Source of the DNA: CAZYCC01 sp964645985
GTDB lineage: Bacteria > Bacillota > Clostridia > Oscillospirales > CAG-272
Direction of reading: 5' to 3'
DNA length: 20,482 nucleotides
Assembly (NCBI GenBank): GCA_964645985.1
Contig: CAZYCC010000024.1
Location: 1 to 20,482, forward strand
Shown: piece after piece, positions 14,542-20,482 of the stretch
Numbering within the stretch: the first letter of the stretch is position 1
How the letters are laid out: every line of letters begins with the position of its first letter
Translations under genes and position numbers: made by a program
Notes under the pieces: model-generated
Told to the model about the DNA's origin: nothing
The model's input: only the letters and a program-made list of their open reading frames with translations
The model's database searches: none

Positions 14542-15774
14542 ATGAAGGTCATTCTCAGCGGAGGGGGCACCGGCGGACACGTCAACCCCGCGCTCGCCAT
14601 CGGCGCCGCCCTTGAGGATTACGCCGCCTCGCGCGGCGCCTCTCCTGCGCCGGCGCAGGGCGAGGAGAGCGCGAAAGCTCCCCCGGCAAATTCCGCCGAG
14701 GCGAATAGGAGTAGCAACTTTGACGAATCCGGGCAGCGGCAGGCCGAGCCGGTCGAGATTTCCTATATCGGCAGCGCGCGCGGCATCGAGCGCAGCCTCG
14801 TCCCGCCGCGCTATCCCTTTTACCCCATCGAAATAGAGGGGCTTCGCCGAGAGCTGTCGCTCGAGAACCTGCGCGCCGCGGCGCTCACCGTGCGCGCGGT
14901 GGCGCAGACGAAAAAGCTGCTGCGCCGCCTCCGCCCCGACCTTGTTATCGGGACCGGCGGCTACGTTTGCTACCCGCCTCTGCGCGCCGCCGCCGATCTT
15001 CATATCCCCACAGCCCTGCACGAGAGCAACGCCGAGCCAGGCCTTGCCGCGAAAATGCTCGCGGGCAAGGTCGATGTTGTCTTTGTCAACTTCGAGAAGA
15101 CAAAAGACCTGCTGCCGACGGCAAGGCGCGTCCTCTTCACCGGCACGCCCCTGCGGCGCGAGTTCCTTTCGGCGAACAAGGCCGCCGCGCGGCGCGAGCT
15201 TGACCCGGAGGGGCGCTTTTCGCACATTGTCGTCTCCTTCGGCGGGAGCCTCGGCGCACGCGCGCTCAACGAGGCGATGCTCGAGGTGATGGACGGCTAC
15301 GGCCGCGCCCACCCGGGCACGCTCTTTTTGCACGCGACGGGCGATCGCTACTATCGCGATTTTGACGCCGAATTTCGCGCGCGGGGCCTCGATGAGTTTC
15401 CCAACCTATCGCCGCGCGCCTATTTCACCGATATGGCGGGCGCGATGGCGGCAGCGGATCTCGCCATTTGCCGCGCGGGCGCCCTCACTCTCTCGGAGCT
15501 GTCGCAGCTCGCGACCCCGTCGATCCTCATCCCCTCTCCAAACGTAACGAGCGACCAGCAAACCAAGAACGCGGCGCTCTTCGCCGAGGCGGGCGCGGCG
15601 CTGCTCCTGCCCGAGGAGAGCCTCACCGCAGAGCGCCTCGAGGGGCAGATCGAGGGGTTATTCGCCCGCCCCGAGCGCGCCGCGCGCATGTCCGACGCCG
15701 CCGCCTCTCTCGCCGCCCCTCACGCCGCCGAGCGCATCGCGCGCGAGCTCTTCGCCCTCGCCGGGAAGGAATAA
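14542..15774 (+). CDS. murG: UDP-GlcNAc:lipid I N-acetylglucosaminyltransferase MurG with a low-complexity insertion
   Basis: Peripheral membrane GT-B glycosyltransferase that converts lipid I to lipid II. The glycine-rich loop GGGTGGH is at 7-13, GTGGYVCYPPL at 137-147, HESNAEPGLAAK at 160-171, SFGGSLGARALNEAM follows, and the UDP-GlcNAc-binding CRAGALTLSE is at 310-319 with E319. It ends with PSILIPSPNVTSDQQTKNA. The product has 410 residues against about 350-370 usually. The excess sits between the first helix (about residue 28) and the strand EISYIG (72-77): around 40 residues rich in Ala, Ser, Glu, Asn and Gln, where MurG normally has a short turn. The ATG at 14542 has a strong GAGGAGGGG site 5-6 nt upstream and begins with the conserved MKVILSGGG. 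Confidence 0.95.
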   Translation: MKVILSGGGTGGHVNPALAIGAALEDYAASRGASPAPAQGEESAKAPPANSAEANRSSNFDESGQRQAEPVEISYIGSARGIERSLVPPRYPFYPIEIEGLRRELSLENLRAAALTVRAVAQTKKLLRRLRPDLVIGTGGYVCYPPLRAAADLHIPTALHESNAEPGLAAKMLAGKVDVVFVNFEKTKDLLPTARRVLFTGTPLRREFLSANKAAARRELDPEGRFSHIVVSFGGSLGARALNEAMLEVMDGYGRAHPGTLFLHATGDRYYRDFDAEFRARGLDEFPNLSPRAYFTDMAGAMAAADLAICRAGALTLSELSQLATPSILIPSPNVTSDQQTKNAALFAEAGAALLLPEESLTAERLEGQIEGLFARPERAARMSDAAASLAAPHAAERIARELFALAGKE

Positions 15775-16272
15775 CGCGCGACCGCCGCGAACCCCACCTC
15801 CCCGCGCCGCCTTCCCAGAGCGACCGCCTCGCGCGATAACCCCCCGCGTCTCCCTCACTTGCGCTTTGTTTAGATAAGGGAGCAGCTCCCTCGTTCGTGC
15901 TACCCGCGAACGCGACCGACACGCGAACCCCGCCCTCGCGTTCTCTTTGCTGACGGAGAGCCGCGCCGTCCCTGCCCCTCGTCTTTCGCGTGAATTTTCG
16001 CCCGGCGTTTTTCTTTCGCTCGGCAAGCCCGTTTTCCCGCGAGGAAGGAACGGCGAACCGCCCTCGCACCCGCGCGGGATACCCCCNNNNNNNNNNNNNN
16101 NNNNNNNNNNNNNNNNNNNNNNNNNNNNNNNNNNNNNNNNNNNNNNNNNNNNNNNNNNNNNNNNNNNNNNNNNNNNNNNNNNNNNNTTTTCCCGCGAGGA
16201 AGGAACGGCGAACCGCCCTCGCACCCGCGCGGGATACCCCCCGCGCCGCTCCCGCTCCTCCTTCATTTTCTT
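15775..16272. other. Gene-free spacer between murG and ftsQ, including a gap
   Basis: C-rich sequence without a supportable gene on either strand. A short hairpin AGGGAG-CAG-CTCCCT lies at 15877-15891 with no T-run. The spacer includes the third N-run and the 55-nt duplicated gap flanks described separately; without these it would be about 343 nt. murC, which often follows murG, is not seen. Confidence 0.55.
16032..16241. repeat. Identical 55-nt sequence on both sides of the third assembly gap
   Basis: 16032-16086 and 16187-16241 are identical over all 55 positions, and the 100 N (16087-16186) lie exactly between them. Such terminal overlap of exactly 55 nt is what a de Bruijn assembler with k=55 leaves at unmerged contig ends, so this is most likely an artefact and one copy plus the N should be removed. 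A true tandem repeat that broke the assembly is the alternative. Confidence 0.85.
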
Positions 16273-17256
16273 ATGGCAAAGAACAAACGGGGGGAGCGCG
16301 CGCAATCTGCCGAGAACCTGCCGGTGACTTCGTCCTCGGGGAATCTTCCCGCTCCTCGCTCTCTGCCCGCAGAGCCGCCGCCGCACATCCCGATACGCGA
16401 GGACTTCCCCTACGCCCCGCTCGAGCCGGAGCCGCTCGGCGAGCAGCTCTCATCGCGCTATTACGCCGAGAAGCGTGAGAAGGATCGCCGCCGTCGCCGT
16501 CGCCGCCGAGTGGCCGCGCGCATACTCTGGGCGGTGCTCGGGGTTATCCTCCTCGCGGCGGGAGCGGCCGTCTTCCTCACGGTCTTTTTCCGGGTGGAGA
16601 CGGTGACGGTCACCGGCAGTACGATATATCCCGAGGAGGAGATCCTTGCCTCCTGCGGCGTTGCGCCCGGGCAGAATATCTTCCGCGTTGACAATCGCAA
16701 GGTCGCCGCGAACCTCTCCGAGGGCTTTCCCTACCTGCATTCGGTGCGGGTCGACCGCGACTATCCGCACGGCGTGACGCTCGTTCTCTTCGAGGAGGAG
16801 CCTTATTTCACCTTCCGCGTGGACGATAGGCAGGTTGCCGTCTCGCGCGACCTGAAGGTCCTCGACGTTTCGATGGACGAGGCGTATTTCGCCGAGCGCT
16901 ACGCGGGAGTGCGGCAGATCCTGCCGCCGCCGGTGAGCAGCGCGATCGCCGGGGGAGCCCTCACCTTCGAGGAGGACGGCAGCGCGCGCGCTCTGCTCTC
17001 TCTGCTCGGCGCGCTGGAGAACTCTCCTTTGGGAAAGAGCGTGACGAGCATTGATTTTCGCTCGCGCTTCGATATTCGCCTTTCCTGCAATGAGGGGAAA
17101 ATCGACCTGCGGGTCGGCAACGTCGGCGACATCGAGATGAAGCTCGAATTTGCCGAGCAGATTCTGACGCACTTCTCTCCTGAGGCGACCGGCACCATCT
17201 TTGTCGACGACATCCACACCGCCAGCGCCCAAGTCGACGACCCCGCCGACGACTGA
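16273..17256 (+). CDS. ftsQ: Cell division protein FtsQ/DivIB
   Basis: Bitopic divisome protein that binds FtsL/DivIC and helps control septal wall synthesis. The 327 residues comprise a Pro-rich cytoplasmic N-terminus ending in an Arg cluster (72-79), a membrane helix (about 82-106) and a POTRA domain (about 105-180: FFRVETVTVTGSTIYPEEEI, NIFRVDNRKVAANL, FPYLHSVRVDRDYPHGVTLV). A beta domain follows and ends with DLRVGNVGDIEMKLEFAEQI and GTIFVDDIH. The POTRA plus FtsQ-type beta domain and its place just before ftsZ make the assignment secure, although sequence in this family is weakly conserved. The ATG at 16273 lacks a Shine-Dalgarno and follows TTCATTTTCTT. The cytoplasmic part is longer than usual in DivIB (about 30 residues in many Firmicutes). 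Confidence 0.92.
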   Translation: MAKNKRGERAQSAENLPVTSSSGNLPAPRSLPAEPPPHIPIREDFPYAPLEPEPLGEQLSSRYYAEKREKDRRRRRRRRVAARILWAVLGVILLAAGAAVFLTVFFRVETVTVTGSTIYPEEEILASCGVAPGQNIFRVDNRKVAANLSEGFPYLHSVRVDRDYPHGVTLVLFEEEPYFTFRVDDRQVAVSRDLKVLDVSMDEAYFAERYAGVRQILPPPVSSAIAGGALTFEEDGSARALLSLLGALENSPLGKSVTSIDFRSRFDIRLSCNEGKIDLRVGNVGDIEMKLEFAEQILTHFSPEATGTIFVDDIHTASAQVDDPADD

Positions 17257-17278
17257 TCCGCGCGCCCGCGCACCCCGC

Positions 17279-17320
17279 GCGAACGGGTGAGGAACGCTTC
17301 GGCGAACGGGTGAGGAACGC
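17279..17320 (+). repeat. 19-nt direct repeat between ftsQ and ftsZ
   Basis: GCGAACGGGTGAGGAACGC occurs at 17279-17297 and again at 17302-17320 (period 23). It lies in the non-coding spacer upstream of the ftsZ promoter. Function unknown. Confidence 0.8.
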
Positions 17321-17363
17321 GGCGGGGAGGGGAGCGGAGGCAATCCTGTGAACAGAATGTAAA

Positions 17364-17417
17364 TTTTTCCCGCGAAAGAGAGAATGGTGGGCATATCGCT
17401 TGCAAAAACGGGAAAAA
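17364..17417 (+). promoter_or_regulatory. Inverted repeat spanning the ftsZ -35 box, possible operator
   Basis: TTTTTCCCG at 17364-17372 and its exact complement CGGGAAAAA at 17409-17417, separated by 36 nt. The -35 box (17400-17405) lies between the arms and the right arm is in the promoter spacer, a position suited to a repressor or activator site. A chance match in an AT-rich promoter region is possible. Confidence 0.35.
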
Positions 17418-17428
17418 TGGCATAAAAT
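17400..17428 (+). promoter_or_regulatory. Promoter of ftsZ
   Basis: TTGCAA at 17400-17405, a 17-nt spacer and TAAAAT at 17423-17428, in the most AT-rich block between ftsQ and ftsZ. The inferred start is near 17435, about 80 nt before the chosen ftsZ ATG. It would allow ftsZ to be expressed independently of the long upstream operon, as is common for ftsZ. Confidence 0.75.
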
Positions 17429-17513
17429 AAAAAGGAAGCTGTATATCCTTATGAACAAAAACAAACGAAAAGCGGCGCGCGGCGCCGGGAGCGGCGAATC
17501 GGAGGGAATCGGT

Positions 17514-18734
17514 ATGGCGCAGTTCGATCGTAGAGAACAACCCGAGCCGGAGGAGGAAATGACCACCGGCACGACCGTTATTAAAGTCGTCGGTGTCGGC
17601 GGAGGCGGTAACAACGCCGTCAACCGGATGATTGACGCGGGTGTCAAGGGCGTTGACTTTATCGTCATCAATACCGACAAGGCGGCTCTCGCGAAATCGA
17701 GTGCGCCCTGCAAGGTCGCCATCGGCGAGAAACTGACGCGCGGACAGGGCGCGGGCGCGAACCCCGAGGTCGGCGCGAAGGCGGCGGAGGAGAGCTTCGA
17801 TGAGATTATCGCCGCGCTGAACGGCGCGGATATGGTGTTTGTCACGGCGGGGATGGGCGGCGGCACTGGCACCGGCGCCGCGCCTCTTATCGCGAAGGCG
17901 GCGCGCGACGCGGGAATTTTGACGGTCGGCGTCGTCACCAAGCCCTTCAATTTCGAGGGGCGGCAGCGGATGCAGCGCGCCGAGGCGGGCATTGCCAATA
18001 TGCGCGAGAACGTCGACTCGCTCCTCGTCATCCCCAACGAGCGCCTCAAACAGATCTCCAACACGCGCATTACCTTTATGAACGCCTTCATTGAGGCGGA
18101 CAACGTCCTCAAGCACGGCGTCGAGAGTATTACCGAGCTCATCACCAAGCTCGGCGTGGTCAACACCGACTTTGCCGATGTGACGACGATCATGCGGGAC
18201 GCCGGCTACGCGCACATGGGCGTGGGGTCCGCGAACGGCAAGGAGAAGGCCGAGCAGGCGGCAAAGATGGCGATCTCCTCTCCCCTGCTCGAAACCTCCA
18301 TCGAGGGCGCGCGGCGCATTCTGATGAACATCACCGCCTCCCCCGACATCACCCTCGAGGAGATGGATCTCGCCTCGAATATGATCACCGAGGAGGCGCA
18401 CCCCGACGCGACGGTCATTTGGGGCGCGCTCATCGACCCGGAGCTTGACGACGAGATGCACATCACGCTGATCGCGACCGATTTCGAGAGCGCCGCCCCC
18501 GAGAATCGCGCGCCGCTGCGCCGCCCCGAGCTGCACTCGGGCAGTACGGTAGCCCCTGCCGCGCGCCGCACCCCGAACATCGCTCCCGCCGAGGAGAGTT
18601 CGGGTGAAAAGAAAGAGGGCGAGGCTCCCGCCGAACCCCCCGCTCCCCCGGCCGAGGCGGGAGGCCTCTCGGATGAGGACTTCGACCAGCTGCTCGATAT
18701 GCTCAACAGCAAGAACCGCCGCCCGGGAAGATAA
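17514..18734 (+). CDS. ftsZ: Cell division GTPase FtsZ
   Basis: Tubulin-like GTPase that forms the Z ring. The 406 residues contain VVGVGGGGNNAVNRM (25-39), the NTDKAAL segment (53-59), the tubulin signature GGGTGTG (115-121), PFNFEGRQRMQRAEAGI (144-160) and the T7 loop NTDFADV (217-223) with catalytic D219 and D222. A variable Pro/Ala/Glu-rich linker (about 325-385) precedes a C-terminal peptide EDFDQLLDMLNSKNRR, which differs from the common DxPxFLR type. ATG 17514 is chosen because GGAGGG (17501-17506) sits 7 nt before it and MAQFD matches family N-termini. The frame is open back to a TTG at 17400, but that TTG is the -35 box; an ATG at 17451 lies only about 16 nt from the inferred transcription start. 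ATG 17559 is a less likely later start. Confidence 0.97.
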   Translation: MAQFDRREQPEPEEEMTTGTTVIKVVGVGGGGNNAVNRMIDAGVKGVDFIVINTDKAALAKSSAPCKVAIGEKLTRGQGAGANPEVGAKAAEESFDEIIAALNGADMVFVTAGMGGGTGTGAAPLIAKAARDAGILTVGVVTKPFNFEGRQRMQRAEAGIANMRENVDSLLVIPNERLKQISNTRITFMNAFIEADNVLKHGVESITELITKLGVVNTDFADVTTIMRDAGYAHMGVGSANGKEKAEQAAKMAISSPLLETSIEGARRILMNITASPDITLEEMDLASNMITEEAHPDATVIWGALIDPELDDEMHITLIATDFESAAPENRAPLRRPELHSGSTVAPAARRTPNIAPAEESSGEKKEGEAPAEPPAPPAEAGGLSDEDFDQLLDMLNSKNRRPGR

Positions 18735-18747
18735 GGCGCGGCAATAT

Positions 18748-18790
18748 AGTGGTTAGTGGGAAGTGGATAAGTGGTTAGTGGGGTGGTTAG
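18748..18790 (+). repeat. Short tandem repeat after ftsZ
   Basis: AGTGGTTAGTGGG occurs at 18748-18760 and 18770-18782 (period 22), with partial copies between them (AAGTGGATA) and after them (GTGGTTAG, 18783-18790). G/T/A composition quite unlike the surrounding C-rich DNA. Such GTGGTTAG-type simple repeats are seen in intergenic DNA of various bacteria; no function is known to me. Confidence 0.8.
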
Positions 18791-18847
18791 CCTCGAAAAA
18801 TCACTTCACGCGAGGGGCGCCGGGAATGCGCCGATGATACGCAAACG

Positions 18848-18873
18848 AACGCCCGAGCACTCGCTCGGGCGTT
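18848..18873 (+). terminator. Hairpin terminator after ftsZ
   Basis: Perfect 11-bp inverted repeat: AACGCCCGAGC (18848-18858), loop ACTC, and the complement ending in GTT (18863-18873). No T-run follows (GGCATAGG), so it may be a Rho-assisted or processing hairpin rather than a full intrinsic terminator. It lies about 115 nt after the ftsZ stop. Confidence 0.6.
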
Positions 18874-18952
18874 GGCATAGGGGCGGGACGCGACGCGATG
18901 AGCGCGGGGGCGAGACCCCTTTTCGGAGAGCGGGAGCCGCCCCTTTCACGAA

Positions 18953-18984
18953 CCCTTGCGCGGCACTTGCAAAGCAAGGGAGGA
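18953..18984 (+). promoter_or_regulatory. Hairpin overlapping the ribosome-binding site of the hydrolase gene
   Basis: CCCTTGC (18953-18959) can pair with GCAAGGG (18974-18980). The right arm overlaps the Shine-Dalgarno GGGAGGA (18978-18984), which is 7 nt before the ATG at 18992. The fold would hide part of the site and could lower or regulate translation. No regulator is suggested by the sequence. Confidence 0.35.
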
Positions 18985-18991
18985 TGTTTTT

Positions 18992-19969
18992 ATGTCGCAC
19001 AAGAGCGAAGCTTTGCCGCTGCCGGGGGTGGAGGGGGTGTTCACAGACTACTCGGTCTTCCTGCCCGACAGCTCTCCCCACGGCATTTTGCAGATCTGCC
19101 ACGGGATGGGCGAGTATTTCCTGCGCTACACGCCCTTTGCCGAATGGATGGCGGCGTACGGCTTTGTCGTCTGCGGGGCGGATCTGCCGGGGCACGGCGT
19201 GCGCGCGCGCGAGGCGGGAACGCTCGGAGTCATCCCCGGCGGGGAAAACCTCAGCCTCGCGGTAGATCTGCAGGTCGCCGTGGCAAATCGAATGCGGCGC
19301 ACCTATCGGCACCTGCCCTATCTTCTCTTAGGGCACAGTATGGGCTCGTTCATCGCGCGCAAGACGATGGTTGAGCATAGGGATCTTTTCGATGGGGTGC
19401 TGCTGCTCGGCACGGCGGGCGGCGACAAGCGCCTGCCGTTTGGAATCACCCTCGCAAGGCTCCTATCGCACCTGCCGGGGGAAGGCCCCCACTCATCGCC
19501 GCTATATCGGATGGCGTTCGCGCACTATAACGACCGCTTCGGCGGCGGGAGCAGCGCGTGGCTGACGCGCGATGAGGAGCAGCGCGCCCTGCACGAGGCA
19601 GACCCGCTCTCGGGGTTCGCCTTCTCGGCGGCGGCGATGGGGCAGATGTTCGGCTGCCTGCGCGAGGTCAACGACCCCGCCTGGTTTGACGCGCTGCCGC
19701 TCGCGCTCCCCGTCATTCTGCTCTCGGGCGAGGAGGATCCGGTCGGCGGCTACGGCAAGGGGGTTCTCGACGTCTACACCGAAATGGAGGCGCGCGAGAT
19801 GTGCAGCCTGCGCTACAAGCTCTACCCCGGCGCGCGCCACGAGCTGCTCTTCGAGACCAATCGCGATGAGGTTTACGCCGACATACTTGCCTTCTGCGAG
19901 GAGGTGGTCGACGGGGTGCGCGACGCGCGCACCGAGAGCTTCGCCGCGCTCTTCGGAGGGGCGAGGTGA
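18992..19969 (+). CDS. Alpha/beta hydrolase, monoacylglycerol lipase/lysophospholipase-like
   Basis: Cytoplasmic serine hydrolase of the Hydrolase_4 (monoglyceride lipase-like) group. The 325 residues have an oxyanion HGMGE at 37-41, the GADLPGHG turn at 62-69, the nucleophile elbow GHSMGS (S116), and a likely acid at D249 (GEEDP) and base at H283 (ARHELL); the order Ser-Asp-His and spacing fit the fold. The region between about 145 and 235 is the variable cap that sets substrate choice. The true substrate, a monoacylglycerol, lysophospholipid or other ester, cannot be told. ATG 18992 is chosen because GGGAGGA lies 7 nt upstream; an in-frame start at 18956 would add 12 unsupported residues. 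No signal peptide or membrane helix. The stop overlaps the GTG of ruvX by 4 nt (GTGA), so the two are translated together. Confidence 0.85.
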   Translation: MSHKSEALPLPGVEGVFTDYSVFLPDSSPHGILQICHGMGEYFLRYTPFAEWMAAYGFVVCGADLPGHGVRAREAGTLGVIPGGENLSLAVDLQVAVANRMRRTYRHLPYLLLGHSMGSFIARKTMVEHRDLFDGVLLLGTAGGDKRLPFGITLARLLSHLPGEGPHSSPLYRMAFAHYNDRFGGGSSAWLTRDEEQRALHEADPLSGFAFSAAAMGQMFGCLREVNDPAWFDALPLALPVILLSGEEDPVGGYGKGVLDVYTEMEAREMCSLRYKLYPGARHELLFETNRDEVYADILAFCEEVVDGVRDARTESFAALFGGAR

Positions 19970-20397
19970 TCGGGCGGGTGCTCGGGGCTGACCCCGGCGG
20001 CGTGCGCACCGGGGTGGCGCTCTCGGACGCGGGGGGATCCTTTGCGAGCGGTCTTTGCACCATCGTCGAGCGAGACCCCTCGCGCCTCGCCGACAAAATC
20101 GCGACTCTTACGCGCGAGAAGCGCGCCGTGGCGATTGTCATCGGGTATCCCGTCAATATGGACGGCAGCCGCAGCAACCGCGCGGGCGCGACCGAGGCGC
20201 TCGGCGCGCTCCTGCGCGAGCGGCTCGGGGAGGATTTCCCCATCCATTATCAGGACGAGCGCCGCACGACCATGGAGGCGCACGAAATTCTCACAAAGCG
20301 GGGGGTGAGCCCCGCGCGCCGCCGGCGTCTCATCGATACGCTCTCCGCCGAGATCATTTTGCAAGAGTTTCTTGACAGCCAAAATAAAGAGACCTGA
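19966..20397 (+). CDS. ruvX: Holliday junction resolvase-like RNase H-fold protein (YqgF)
   Basis: RNase H-fold nuclease family, described as a putative Holliday junction resolvase and linked to 16S rRNA pre-processing in E. coli. The 143 residues match the family: GADPGGVRTGVALSD (7-21, D9), IVIGYPVNMDGSRSNRA (57-73), DERRTTMEAHEIL (97-109, D97) and the final IDTLSAEIILQEFLD (123-137, D124), giving the expected acidic residues of the active site. It starts with GTG in a GTGA overlap with the hydrolase gene, helped by GGAGGGG just upstream. In many Firmicutes yqgF lies beside alaS/ireB genes, so the pairing with a lipase-like gene after ftsZ is a local arrangement. Confidence 0.93.
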   Translation: MIGRVLGADPGGVRTGVALSDAGGSFASGLCTIVERDPSRLADKIATLTREKRAVAIVIGYPVNMDGSRSNRAGATEALGALLRERLGEDFPIHYQDERRTTMEAHEILTKRGVSPARRRRLIDTLSAEIILQEFLDSQNKET

Positions 20398-20401
20398 CCC
20401 G

Positions 20402-20424
20402 CCCCGCCCCGGGGTTTTGTTTTT
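20402..20424 (+). terminator. Possible weak terminator after ruvX
   Basis: CCCC (20402-20405) can pair with GGGG (20411-20414) around GCCCC, followed immediately by TTTTGTTTTT. The T-tract is good but the stem has only 4 bp. The rest of the window (to 20482) shows no gene; a small CCCCG-CTG-CGGGG hairpin lies at 20463-20475. Confidence 0.4.
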
Positions 20425-20482
20425 GGGGATAGACCCCACCACCTCTGTCGGAATTTGAACTGCCCCGCTGCGGGGGAAGGTG

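Noticed and set aside
15623..16386. Minus-strand frames across the murG-ftsQ spacer and gap
   Set aside because: They run through the N-run and the duplicated gap flanks, and their products are low-complexity Arg/Gly-rich sequence.
17400..17513. Upstream in-frame starts for FtsZ (TTG 17400, ATG 17451)
   Set aside because: TTG 17400 is the -35 box of a good promoter, and ATG 17451 would be only about 16 nt from the inferred transcript start, whereas ATG 17514 has an ideal ribosome-binding site and family-like N-terminus.
16899..18536. Very long open frames on the minus strand (also 11923-13203, 12860-14092, 14224-15333 and 10389-11405)
   Set aside because: They lie antisense to well-identified genes, are rich in Arg, Ala, Gly and Ser and contain no motif. 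Such shadows are expected where codons end mostly in G or C.
20448..20482. GAATTTGAAC near the window end, whose complement resembles a tRNA T-loop (GTTCAAATTC)
   Set aside because: The bases on either side cannot form a T-stem, and no acceptor or anticodon arm can be built on the minus strand.

Overview
This window looks like a piece of a GC-rich, Gram-positive (Clostridia-like Firmicutes) genome assembled from short reads. The gene content is a division and cell wall (dcw) cluster with mraZ, an FtsL/DivIC-type protein, a SpoVD-like class B penicillin-binding protein with PASTA domains, a DivIB-type FtsQ and ftsZ. That set and order is typical of Firmicutes, while the codons are strongly GC-rich. 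Three runs of exactly 100 N mark scaffold gaps, and one is flanked by an identical 55-nt duplication, as expected for unmerged contig ends.

Layout, all genes on the + strand: (1) 1-894, 3' part of a right-handed beta-helix (probably surface) protein, then a strong hairpin terminator. (2) uvrC (1114-2961), with its own promoter. (3) A gap region holding the tail of an unknown ORF that overlaps the start of coaD (3467-4015), which ends in a terminator. (4) A clear sigma-A type promoter and TGGGA direct repeats (a MraZ box) ahead of mraZ (4704-5129), followed by rsmH, ftsL, the PBP, murF, mraY, ftsW, murG and ftsQ. (5) ftsZ (17514-18734), with a second good promoter of its own, short tandem repeats and a hairpin after it. 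(6) An alpha/beta hydrolase overlapping ruvX by 4 nt, up to the window end.

Together, MurF, MraY and MurG carry the last cytoplasmic step and both lipid steps of peptidoglycan precursor synthesis. FtsW and the PBP polymerise and cross-link septal wall, FtsL and FtsQ hold the divisome together, FtsZ is the scaffold, and MraZ/RsmH are the usual regulator and rRNA methyltransferase at the head. murD, murC and murB are not visible. In the place where murD is often found (mraY-ftsW) there is a 319-nt spacer containing two diverged copies of a structured roughly 95-nt element.

Unusual for a dcw operon are the long spacers, several of them C-rich and G-poor. Several starts have no Shine-Dalgarno but a pyrimidine-rich leader. 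The membrane divisome proteins have long, charged, low-complexity cytoplasmic N-termini (about 215 residues in FtsW), and MurG has an approximately 40-residue low-complexity insertion. I see no CRISPR array, rRNA, convincing tRNA or insertion sequence. I found no clearly new multi-gene system; the interest is in regulation and in these lineage-specific elaborations.
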